Assembly: GCA_002502685.1 (NCBI GenBank)
Contig: DAQA01000013.1
Location: 1 to 64,000 of the forward strand
Direction of reading: 5' to 3'
Origin: Euryarchaeota archaeon UBA202
GTDB taxonomy: Archaea; Thermoplasmatota; E2; UBA202
Length of the DNA: 64,000 nt
Shown: positions 1 through 9,113 of the stretch, piece by piece
Numbering within the stretch: position 1 is the first letter of the stretch
Layout of the letters: each line of letters begins with the position of its first letter
Notes under the pieces: model-generated
What the model was told of the DNA's origin: nothing
Seen by the model: only the letters and a program-made list of their open reading frames with translations
Database searches by the model: none
Program-made: the position numbers and the translations under genes

Positions 1-392
1 AGGAAAATAAGGCAAAAAACAAACAAAAAAATAGGGGAAGAAACAAAGATTCCGCGTGATTTATGGGACAGAACGGCACAGGAGAAAATATTGGTTGGTT
101 ATTCAAAGCCCTCAATTAGTAACTTTATTCATAATTGAAAGATTCTAATAGGAAGGATCTTTAAAATTCCCCCAAAAAAAGAATGATATGGGCCGATGGC
201 CCCAAAAAAACAATAGAGTTGTAAAATAAATTAAGAAAAAACACAATAAATTAAAGTTAGGCTTCAATATCTTTCCCCCAATACCCATATCTCCCCCCCA
301 ACGCCAAAATGTTCCCCAATCAACTAATGTTTTGAGAATCATATTTCTCCTTAATAATATTTAAAAGTTTCCATATCAAGAATTTAGATTAG
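1..392. other. AT-rich intergenic region before the giant surface protein
   Basis: I see no convincing gene here; the one open minus-strand frame (145-342) is a low-complexity F/L/I/W-rich translation of A/T runs. The stretch holds several C-run motifs of the form CCCCAA: at 169-175, 200-205, 275-281, 293-301 and 314-319. The first two are followed by identical A7 tracts. A short palindrome, GGGCC-GAT-GGCCC, lies at 190-202. These could be regulator sites for the downstream surface-protein gene, but nothing proves it. Confidence 0.4.
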
Positions 393-400
393 TTTATATA
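393..400 (+). promoter_or_regulatory. TATA box of the giant surface-protein gene
   Basis: The octamer TTTATATA lies about 50 nt before the chosen ATG at 445. That puts the expected transcription start near 422-426 and leaves a short leader. The leader contains AAGGTTGAT (432-440), an imperfect match to the archaeal Shine-Dalgarno GGAGGTGAT. It sits 4 nt from the ATG and favours ATG 445 over the in-frame TTG at 436. Confidence 0.5.
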
Positions 401-444
401 TTTGCCATATTTTGTAATATCTTGTAAAAACAAGGTTGATTCCC

Positions 445-3400
445 ATGGATTTACATCAAAGCATAAGAGCAGAGGATATACGCCCCATTATAAATAAATC
501 GATTGGAAAACTCTTTATCCTGTTAACCATTGGACTTATATCCTTGGTGATTACATCCCCCTCCCCCGTATTAGGAGATTCTCCAGAAGTTGAAAAAGTG
601 GACTTGCAGGACCCGGTACAAAATGGCACCCAACTTAATTATACCCTTTGGGTGAATAACACGGGTGACATTCCACTCACCAATGTAATGGTTATAGAGA
701 CCTATGACACAAATGTAACATTTGTAGCGGCAGATCCTATGCCAACCTCGGGTAATAACACCTGGAATTTCAGTATCATCAATATAAATGAGAGTAAACG
801 CATCAATATCACCGTGAATACCAGCTCAGGTCTTGCTATCAATGCAACCCTCTTTAATTTTGTTAATGTGACCTGTGACCAGAACCTTACGGGTAATGCA
901 ACAGAGTATACCATGATTGATATGCCAGCTACCGTGAACATGACGTTTGTATGCGGCTTTGATTTCCCGAATACCCGAGGGGGTATATGGGCAAATGAGC
1001 AGTATATCTATATAATGGATCATAAAGATGGGCTTAGTCGTCTGGATAAATGTGGATGTAACGCATCCATTTTTGAGCAGACAACTGGTAGTGATAGTGC
1101 AGGGTGGGATATCTGGCACCTTGGAGATTACATTTATGGTAGTGGTTTAAGCGGAGAGTTTTTTGTTTATAATGATAGTGATGGCTCGTTTGTGGCTTCT
1201 TTAACCCCGGGCGGAGGTGATGCCTATGGTGTTTATGCCATCGGTGATTTTGCCTATATGGCAACTGAAGCGGGCCTGCGGGTGATAAATATTAGTGATC
1301 CGGCGAATCCCTCCTTGGTGACAACCCTTAATACAACACAGGATTTTATTGCTGTGAAGGGCCAGGGTAACTATATTTATGTTAATGATTGGCTCAATAA
1401 TGAGATGCTTATCTATAATATTTCTACTCCATCGTCTCCTGTATATGTAACCACGGAAAAATTTTCTACCCAGGGATGGGTGCCGGGTGCTGAAATACGC
1501 CGTATGTTTGTTGCTGATGATGGTTATGTCTATGTTGTGAATGATGTTGGTGATCTCTATATCGTGGATGTGTCTGACCCATCTAATCCCGATGATATAG
1601 CCTTCATCAATGTCTCTGAAACTGATGGCCCTACCAATGAGCCCGGTGGTGGTGTCTATGTGAAAGATGATTGTGCTTTTGTGGTGACAGCAAATGGTAA
1701 TGATGCTGGTGATCTCTACTGGATTGATGTATCGAATAGGAGTAACCCCATCTTGAGGGATTCTTACACCGATGCTAATTATGGTTACAATGATATTTAT
1801 GCAGAGGGCTGTTATATCATGATCGCGTCTCATGATGGTTTCAAAACGTATTATATTGATGGCTATGTGGCAGATGCCTGGATAAGTAATACAACTGAGG
1901 ACAACTATATCGGTAACCACATATACAATTTTGACGGTACTGGACAAACTAAGGAACAAGAGATCCTTCTTGGTGAGACAGCCATTTTTAAGATTGAAGT
2001 TCAGAATGATGCTCCTGAACCTCAGGAAATACTCGTCAAGGGTGACATAGGAGCTGGAGGCTGGACATTCACTTATTTTGATTCATCCATGACAGATATC
2101 ACAAGCCAGACTGTAGCAGGGAACTACACTACGGGTACACTAGACCCTCTACAAACTATTACAATCACATTACATATTACCCCCCAGGGTTTCCCCGCTA
2201 GTAATGTCACCCAGGCTTCTGTAAATGTTGTAAATAAAGATCAATGTAATGGCAGTACTTGTCCATCCGGCGATTGGGTTATTGCCAAAGTCAAGGCTCC
2301 CAAGGCTGACATGGGTATCAACAAGACGGATTCACAGGATCCCATTGTAGCGGGCAGTACATTGATTTATACACTCAATGTTACCAACAATGGACCAAAT
2401 ACTGCATATGCGGTAAATGTGACGGATACACTACCAACTAATGTTACCTTTACTAGTGCAAGTCCCTCCGCAAGTGGGAACAATGGACAAACCTATTGGT
2501 GGAACCTAGGGGCACTAGCAAACAGTAGCTCGGTAATAATTACAATTAATGTGACTGTGGATAGTAGTTTCAGTGGATTGTTGAACAATACTGTTAATGT
2601 TACCACGGTTTCTAGTGATACAAACCCGGGTAATAATAGTGATTATGAGACCACCCAGGTTGCCACACTTACTGATTTCAATATAACCAAGGGTGTCGAT
2701 AAGAGTGACGCCGCACCCGGGGACACATTAAACTATAGTATCTGCCCCCGCTATACCGGGTCTATATTGTTGGCTAATGTCACGGTGACTGATACCATCC
2801 CTGTTAACACAAGCTATGTGAATAATAGTGCCACTGCCAATGGAGCCTATAACTCTAGCAGCGATACCCTCACTTGGCTTCTCGGTAACCATACCCTGGG
2901 TGTACCGGGCACAGCCGGTGGGCCAGGTAGCTCAGGTAATATGACATTGAATCCCATGCAGGATACCTATATCGATGAAAATAATCCCACCAATAACTAT
3001 GGTACTAATAACGAGATGAGATGCAGAAATAACACGGGTCAGATCATGCGTCCTCTCATACAGTTCAATCTATCAGGTATCCCAACGGGGGCAATCATCG
3101 ATAATGCCACACTTAGGATGTATATAACAGGGAATAAAACAAGTCAGACAGTGAATATTCATCATCTTACCCATAACTGGACAGAGACGGGTGCCACATG
3201 GAATACCTATGATGGTGTCAACAACTGGGGTGCAGGGGGCGGCGACTATAATGGCACCATCCATGGTTCATTTGTCCCTGATCCAAAAGATGCCTATAAA
3301 GAAACTAATATCACTGATTTGGTACAAGACTGGATTAATGGCACCTGGACGAACTATGGAATCATCCTCAATGGAATCACCAGTGATGAAGCGAAATTTG

Positions 3401-6400
3401 GCAGCCGGGAGAACACAGGGAAGGAACCAGAGCTCGTGATTTATTATCATATTCCTTCGACTCCTGCTACCACGGTCACCCTGGGTGCAAATCCGCTTCT
3501 CATTTGTAGTACTGGCCAGATCAATGTGACCATGACAGTGGGGATTGACAGTAATGTAAGCGGGGTGACACCCCCAGTTAACCTGACCATGAATACGACT
3601 GGTGGTATTACCGCCAGTTTGGCTAGTGGCCCATCACCCCCAGGGCCAGTGAATGTATCAGCAAATAGCCCTGTCACTTTCACATATGTTTATAATGTTA
3701 CACCAGGTGCTATACCTGGCTCGATTAGTTTTAGTGGCTCACCTGCATCACTTAATGCATCGTTTGCTAATGCCACTTCAAACAACTGTCTGGTTACCCC
3801 CTCTCTCATCTACCAAGTGCAGATAGACTCAGTCCTTGACCTCTCGATAACACAGATAAATAATACCGCTGTACTCTCTGATGATATTTTAATCCCAGGG
3901 GGGATTGAATCGCCACCAGCCATAACAAATATTACACGAAATGCTGACCTCAGTGTCACCAAGGCTGATAACCCCGACCCCGTTGTGGCCGGGGGTTATT
4001 TGATTTATACACTTAATGTTACCAATCATGGCCCAGGTGATGCAGTTAATGTAAATGTAACAGATACATTGCCCGCAAATGTAACCTTTAACTCTGCAAA
4101 TCCAGCAGAGAGTAATCATAGTGGTCAAATCTATTGGTGGAACCTGGGGAATATAACAGCTAGTAACTACACAGTGATTAAAATTAATGTTACGGTAAAT
4201 AACGGCACCCTGGAAACATTGGTTAACATAGCAAATGTCACCTCTGAATCTAGTGATACAAACACAACGAACAATGAGGATACTGAGAATACGACTATTA
4301 TCACGGTAGCTATAGAGGTATTTAAGGCAATCTGGAATGGAACTGCCTGGGTAGAGTATCATCAGGAGGATGTTGGTGATGTTGTTAGATTTAACCTTAG
4401 TGTTCATAATGATGGTACTGATAACCTGACCAGCATTAATGTTACGGATATGTTGCCATCATGCCTTGTTTATTATGTGGGTAATGCAACACCATTTGAG
4501 CCAATTCAGTGGGATAATAATCTAACATGGTTGTTTGCTGGGCCACTTGTTAATTGCAGTTGGATCTATATTGAGTTCAATGCAACTGTTATTAGTAAGG
4601 GTATAAATGTGAATGTTGTGAATGCATCTGGAGTTGGAGAAAATACTTCCATACTTGTATCGGATGAGGATAATGCTACTGTGGAGGGTATAATCTCAAA
4701 TATTACTCTGGAGAAGCGGGTGAGTGAGGATAACAGTTCATGGGTGGATAGTGTGGTTGCGGATCCGGGTCAGACGGTGTATTGGCAGCTCATCGTGACC
4801 AACACAGGTGACGACCCCCTAACCAATTGCTATGTAAATGACACCAATGGCCAAACCTATGGCCCCTTCACCCTCAATATCGGGGAAACCCAAACCTTCT
4901 ACTACAGCACCACCCCCGGGAGTGACGTGAACAATACCGCCACCGCAGTGGGGACAGATTCCGACGGAGACCAAATCAATGATACCGACTGGGCCACCGT
5001 TAATGTTGTAACTACAGCTATTCATATTGAAAAAACAGTATGGAATCTACAAACAGAGCAATGGATTGATTTAGTTTATGAAAACGTTGGAAATACTACC
5101 ACCTTTAATATAAGTACTCAAAATATCGGAGAACAAAGCTTGACTAGTATCAATATTACCGACTACTTACCACCGTGTTTAGAATATTCAAATAATGCAA
5201 CAGTCAATGGGGTACCACTTGAACCAAATATTTGGGGGAACAATATTACGTGGGATATAAGTGGATCTGTACATTCTGGTCAATGGATTTATATTGAGTT
5301 TAATGCAACCGTGATCTCCAATGGAACAAATATAAATGTTGTCAATGTGACAGGTGAAGGAGAGATAACAGGGTCAGAAACATATGACGAAGACAACGCC
5401 ACCGTCATTGGTCTAGCTGCTGATCTTAGTGTCATAAAAACAGACAACCCCGACACCGTCATCGCAGGAAACTACCTCACCTACACCCTCAACATCACCA
5501 ACCACGGACCCAGCGACGCACAAAATGTTACCGTTAGCGACACGCTACCACCAGGAATAGATTATAACAATGCGAATCCAATACCCTCAGGGGGAACCTA
5601 TCCTACCTTTTATTGGAACATTGGTACACTCACAGCAGGAAACTCTACGTATATCACCATTAATGTCACAATCAACAGCAACACCACGGGGATACTAAAC
5701 AACACCGCAAATGTCACCAGTGACACCCCCGACCCCACACCCCAAAACAACACCGACTACGAAGAAACAATTGTAGGTGAAAGTGCTGATCTCAGCATCA
5801 TTAAGACAGATAGCCCTGACCCGGTTGTCGCCGGACAATACCTCACTTATACTCTCAATATCAGCAATAATGGACCCAGCGACGCACTCAATGTCAATGT
5901 CATCGACACACTCCCCAGTGGTGTTACCTTTAATAGTGCCACCCCAGCACCCACTAGTTGGATTAATTGGAGTTATTCCACCTACTACTGGAACCTGGGA
6001 ACACTCACCGCGGGAAGCTACACCCTCATCACCATCAACATCACCATCAATAGCAACACCACAGGAACCCTCAACAACACCGTCACCGTCACCAGCGACA
6101 CACCCGACCCCACACCCGGAAACAACACCGATTATGAAGAAACAGTGGTTCTTCAACCAGCACTGCTAGAGATATTTAAGACAGTGTGGAATGGATCCAA
6201 TTGGGTTGAGGCCCTCCCTGCATATGTTGGTTCTACTGTACGATTCAATATTAGTGTCCATAACAATGGAACTGAAAACCTCATTAATGTGAATATTACC
6301 GATATGCTCCCGGCTGGCCTGCAATATAACAAAAATGCCACCGTGAATAACATCCCCTCGGAACCTATCATAGAGGGTAATAATCTAACATGGGTGATAA

Positions 6401-8928
6401 GTTGGCCAATACAATATTGCCACTGGGTCTATATCGAATATGATGCAATTATCACAAATACTGGAGAAAATATCAATATTATAAATGGGACAGGGGAAGG
6501 TCAAATTACAGGTGAAACAACCCTGGATACGGACACTGCTTCGGTCATAGGAATCATCATCGATATGGATCTTGAAAAAACCGCCTGGGATTCCTCCACA
6601 GGTCAATGGACAGATCAGGTCTATGTCAGCATTAACGATACCCTAAGATTTAATATCAGTATCCATAACAATGGCACCGAGCCCCTCATAGATTTCAATA
6701 TTACAGATATTCTCCCCCAACACCTTCAATATATTAACAATAGTTCAACAGTGAATGGAATACCACAAGAACCCATCATATGGAATTGTAAAAATCTTAC
6801 CTGGATGATGACGGGTCCACTTACACCTTGCAACTGGGCATATATTGAATTTGAAACAATCGTTATCGACCCCAACATGAGCCTTAATCTAGTTACTGTA
6901 AATGCAACAGGGACCATCATTGGATCAACGACAACCATGACCGATGGAGCAATCGCCGAAGTTGACATCACACCACCTACAACCATTAAGGAATATAGTG
7001 GATGCCTTTACCAGGAAGGAGACATGGAATGGATATCAACCGAGACTTATATCCATCTTATTGCAACCGATAACCAAAGCGGGGTTAAAGAAACTTGGTA
7101 CAGGATATGGATATGGGATGAAGGAAACGAAACCTGGTCTATTGAACAAGACTGGACACTCTATTGGAATACCACTGGAGGGGGCACAAGGCCCTTTACT
7201 ATCAATCAGGAATGCTATCACATGATTGAGATAACAAGTAGTGACATACTTGGTAATATTGAAGAGATATGGAATCAAACCATGTATGTTGATGGATCAC
7301 CACCCATTATCAATAAAACACACCCCGATGAGGGATATATATACAACAGTACAACTGGGGAGCAATATATTGCCCCCTATGCTGTAATCATCCTCTCCGC
7401 CATGGATTTCCCAAGCACTATCTGCAGTGCAGGAGTCGAGGGAATATTTTGGAGATATGACTATGACGGTGCCTCACATCCACTCAATGAAATGGACAAT
7501 GACCAAGGAATGATTATCAATATCAGCCAGTACTATAATGATAGTGTCATAGAAAATGACTTTGGAGGTATCTATCTGTGGTACCTTTATGATAACTCAA
7601 CAGGTGTCTATTTCATGGAGAATTGTGAACATATTCTCTACTATTTTGCAAAGGATCGTACATGTCACCATAGTATCATCCATAACCAAACCTATTATGT
7701 GGATGGCTTGCCACCAGACAGCTGGCTTATTACACAGTTTAGCCAGTGGGATAACTACATTACACCTTATACAGAATTTATAATACAAGCAGAAGATGAC
7801 GGATGCCACGGTGGAATTGATAATTATGTCATCCATTTCACAGTAACTGGACCCAAAAATAGTAAATTCTATTGGAATGGTGACCACTTTAATTGCGACG
7901 GAAACTGGCACTCCGGAGTTCTCGAGGGTGATATAGCATTCCAAATACGAGATGAGACAGGGCGTGCACCCTCGGGTAAATACACCATTGAGTTTTATGC
8001 CACTGATGATTTTGGGAATACTGAAACACCTCCCCATATCAAATGGTTCCTATTGGATAACACACCACCCACCACGAACATATTCTTTATGGGGCCAAAC
8101 TATCACGATACAAATCAATGGATTACGAGTGAAACAAATATCATCCTTCATGCTTCTGATGAGGGTAGTGGTACAAAAATTACCAAATACCGGATTGATA
8201 ATGGGCCAAAAAAAACCTATACGGCACCTCTTTTGATTACAACCGAAGGAATCCATACCCTCCATTATTACAGCAAGGACTGGACGGATACTGTTGAAGG
8301 AGAAAAATCCCTTACTATTATCATTGACAACACACCACCACTCCAAAACCTTTCCTTTAATGGAGCAAACTATACAAGTAATAATACTACATGGATAACA
8401 TCCCAGACATACATAATCCTTGAAGGGTATGATAATGGATGTGGCCTTGGAAAAATATACTATCGCTGGGGAACAAAAACATGGAAGCAATATAACCATT
8501 CCATCATCCTGACAGGTGGCAAAACAGAACTAGAATACTATATGGAAGATAAACTAGGGAACAGTGGAGACATCCAGGAAATAACCGTGGGGATAGATGA
8601 CCAGGCTCCAGTAGTCATTATAAACTCACCCAAGGATAACTATTTATATATCGCCGGTCGAGCAATTTTATACCTACGCAAACTACCTGGATCAGATGCA
8701 GTCATCATTGGCACTGCCATAATTGATGCCACAGCATCAGACACCTCGGGGATATATACCATGGAACTTTATATTGATGGTGAATTACGCCATAAAACAT
8801 ATAATGGGGCCTTGGAGTGGCGGTGGAATCAGTTGGCATTCGCAATTCATACCATAGAGATTAGGGTCTATGATAATTTTGGACACAGCACTACCAAAGA
8901 GATCAAAGTTTGGATGTTCAACCTTTAA
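445..8928 (+). CDS. Giant secreted DUF11-repeat surface protein
   Basis: About 2,827 residues, probably an S-layer-associated or adhesin-like cell-surface protein. Positions below are approximate, counted from the TTG at 436. An N-terminal hydrophobic segment (about 24-46, ending PVLGD) looks like a signal peptide. Next come a first DUF11-like domain (about 50-165), an LVIVD-type beta-propeller (about 172-475), and a DUF11 domain (622-745). A DNRLRE/disaggregatase-type domain follows (about 833-1005). DUF11 domains with the KTD.PDPVVAG motif start near 1168, 1659 and 1781. A second repeat family with a K..WN...W motif starts near 1292, 1527, 1909 and 2041. Extracellular Ig-like units (OmpL47-type, W.TS.T.I.L.A.D..SG) follow from 2175. 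The C-terminal Ig-like domain (about 2724-2830) closely resembles the end of the next gene's product. N-x-T/S sequons are extremely dense, which suits heavy archaeal N-glycosylation. There is no obvious C-terminal membrane anchor. Ligand and exact role are unknown. Confidence 0.85.
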   Translation: MDLHQSIRAEDIRPIINKSIGKLFILLTIGLISLVITSPSPVLGDSPEVEKVDLQDPVQNGTQLNYTLWVNNTGDIPLTNVMVIETYDTNVTFVAADPMPTSGNNTWNFSIININESKRINITVNTSSGLAINATLFNFVNVTCDQNLTGNATEYTMIDMPATVNMTFVCGFDFPNTRGGIWANEQYIYIMDHKDGLSRLDKCGCNASIFEQTTGSDSAGWDIWHLGDYIYGSGLSGEFFVYNDSDGSFVASLTPGGGDAYGVYAIGDFAYMATEAGLRVINISDPANPSLVTTLNTTQDFIAVKGQGNYIYVNDWLNNEMLIYNISTPSSPVYVTTEKFSTQGWVPGAEIRRMFVADDGYVYVVNDVGDLYIVDVSDPSNPDDIAFINVSETDGPTNEPGGGVYVKDDCAFVVTANGNDAGDLYWIDVSNRSNPILRDSYTDANYGYNDIYAEGCYIMIASHDGFKTYYIDGYVADAWISNTTEDNYIGNHIYNFDGTGQTKEQEILLGETAIFKIEVQNDAPEPQEILVKGDIGAGGWTFTYFDSSMTDITSQTVAGNYTTGTLDPLQTITITLHITPQGFPASNVTQASVNVVNKDQCNGSTCPSGDWVIAKVKAPKADMGINKTDSQDPIVAGSTLIYTLNVTNNGPNTAYAVNVTDTLPTNVTFTSASPSASGNNGQTYWWNLGALANSSSVIITINVTVDSSFSGLLNNTVNVTTVSSDTNPGNNSDYETTQVATLTDFNITKGVDKSDAAPGDTLNYSICPRYTGSILLANVTVTDTIPVNTSYVNNSATANGAYNSSSDTLTWLLGNHTLGVPGTAGGPGSSGNMTLNPMQDTYIDENNPTNNYGTNNEMRCRNNTGQIMRPLIQFNLSGIPTGAIIDNATLRMYITGNKTSQTVNIHHLTHNWTETGATWNTYDGVNNWGAGGGDYNGTIHGSFVPDPKDAYKETNITDLVQDWINGTWTNYGIILNGITSDEAKFGSRENTGKEPELVIYYHIPSTPATTVTLGANPLLICSTGQINVTMTVGIDSNVSGVTPPVNLTMNTTGGITASLASGPSPPGPVNVSANSPVTFTYVYNVTPGAIPGSISFSGSPASLNASFANATSNNCLVTPSLIYQVQIDSVLDLSITQINNTAVLSDDILIPGGIESPPAITNITRNADLSVTKADNPDPVVAGGYLIYTLNVTNHGPGDAVNVNVTDTLPANVTFNSANPAESNHSGQIYWWNLGNITASNYTVIKINVTVNNGTLETLVNIANVTSESSDTNTTNNEDTENTTIITVAIEVFKAIWNGTAWVEYHQEDVGDVVRFNLSVHNDGTDNLTSINVTDMLPSCLVYYVGNATPFEPIQWDNNLTWLFAGPLVNCSWIYIEFNATVISKGINVNVVNASGVGENTSILVSDEDNATVEGIISNITLEKRVSEDNSSWVDSVVADPGQTVYWQLIVTNTGDDPLTNCYVNDTNGQTYGPFTLNIGETQTFYYSTTPGSDVNNTATAVGTDSDGDQINDTDWATVNVVTTAIHIEKTVWNLQTEQWIDLVYENVGNTTTFNISTQNIGEQSLTSINITDYLPPCLEYSNNATVNGVPLEPNIWGNNITWDISGSVHSGQWIYIEFNATVISNGTNINVVNVTGEGEITGSETYDEDNATVIGLAADLSVIKTDNPDTVIAGNYLTYTLNITNHGPSDAQNVTVSDTLPPGIDYNNANPIPSGGTYPTFYWNIGTLTAGNSTYITINVTINSNTTGILNNTANVTSDTPDPTPQNNTDYEETIVGESADLSIIKTDSPDPVVAGQYLTYTLNISNNGPSDALNVNVIDTLPSGVTFNSATPAPTSWINWSYSTYYWNLGTLTAGSYTLITINITINSNTTGTLNNTVTVTSDTPDPTPGNNTDYEETVVLQPALLEIFKTVWNGSNWVEALPAYVGSTVRFNISVHNNGTENLINVNITDMLPAGLQYNKNATVNNIPSEPIIEGNNLTWVISWPIQYCHWVYIEYDAIITNTGENINIINGTGEGQITGETTLDTDTASVIGIIIDMDLEKTAWDSSTGQWTDQVYVSINDTLRFNISIHNNGTEPLIDFNITDILPQHLQYINNSSTVNGIPQEPIIWNCKNLTWMMTGPLTPCNWAYIEFETIVIDPNMSLNLVTVNATGTIIGSTTTMTDGAIAEVDITPPTTIKEYSGCLYQEGDMEWISTETYIHLIATDNQSGVKETWYRIWIWDEGNETWSIEQDWTLYWNTTGGGTRPFTINQECYHMIEITSSDILGNIEEIWNQTMYVDGSPPIINKTHPDEGYIYNSTTGEQYIAPYAVIILSAMDFPSTICSAGVEGIFWRYDYDGASHPLNEMDNDQGMIINISQYYNDSVIENDFGGIYLWYLYDNSTGVYFMENCEHILYYFAKDRTCHHSIIHNQTYYVDGLPPDSWLITQFSQWDNYITPYTEFIIQAEDDGCHGGIDNYVIHFTVTGPKNSKFYWNGDHFNCDGNWHSGVLEGDIAFQIRDETGRAPSGKYTIEFYATDDFGNTETPPHIKWFLLDNTPPTTNIFFMGPNYHDTNQWITSETNIILHASDEGSGTKITKYRIDNGPKKTYTAPLLITTEGIHTLHYYSKDWTDTVEGEKSLTIIIDNTPPLQNLSFNGANYTSNNTTWITSQTYIILEGYDNGCGLGKIYYRWGTKTWKQYNHSIILTGGKTELEYYMEDKLGNSGDIQEITVGIDDQAPVVIINSPKDNYLYIAGRAILYLRKLPGSDAVIIGTAIIDATASDTSGIYTMELYIDGELRHKTYNGALEWRWNQLAFAIHTIEIRVYDNFGHSTTKEIKVWMFNL

Positions 8929-8930
8929 GA

Positions 8931-8970
8931 TTCATTCTCCTTTTCCCTTTCTTTATATTTATTTTTTAGT
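8931..8970 (+). terminator. Pyrimidine/T-rich terminator after the giant gene
   Basis: Directly after the TAA stop there is a T-rich, C-interspersed stretch with runs of T4, T5 and T6. This matches the oligo-T terminators used by archaeal RNA polymerase. No strong hairpin is needed or seen. Confidence 0.4.
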
Positions 8971-9113
8971 CTTCCAGGATACTCAAGACCAATTCAACAA
9001 CTACAAAAAAATCTATTTTTATCCTTTAATACCAAATGTAACCCTAGATTAGGTAACAAAAAAGATAGGTTATCAATAGATTTTAAGTAGACATATAACA
9101 TATCAATTAAGAG

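Noticed and set aside
145..342. Minus-strand open frame before the giant gene
   Set aside because: Low-complexity F/L/I/W-rich translation caused by A/T and C runs; no ribosome site or family match.
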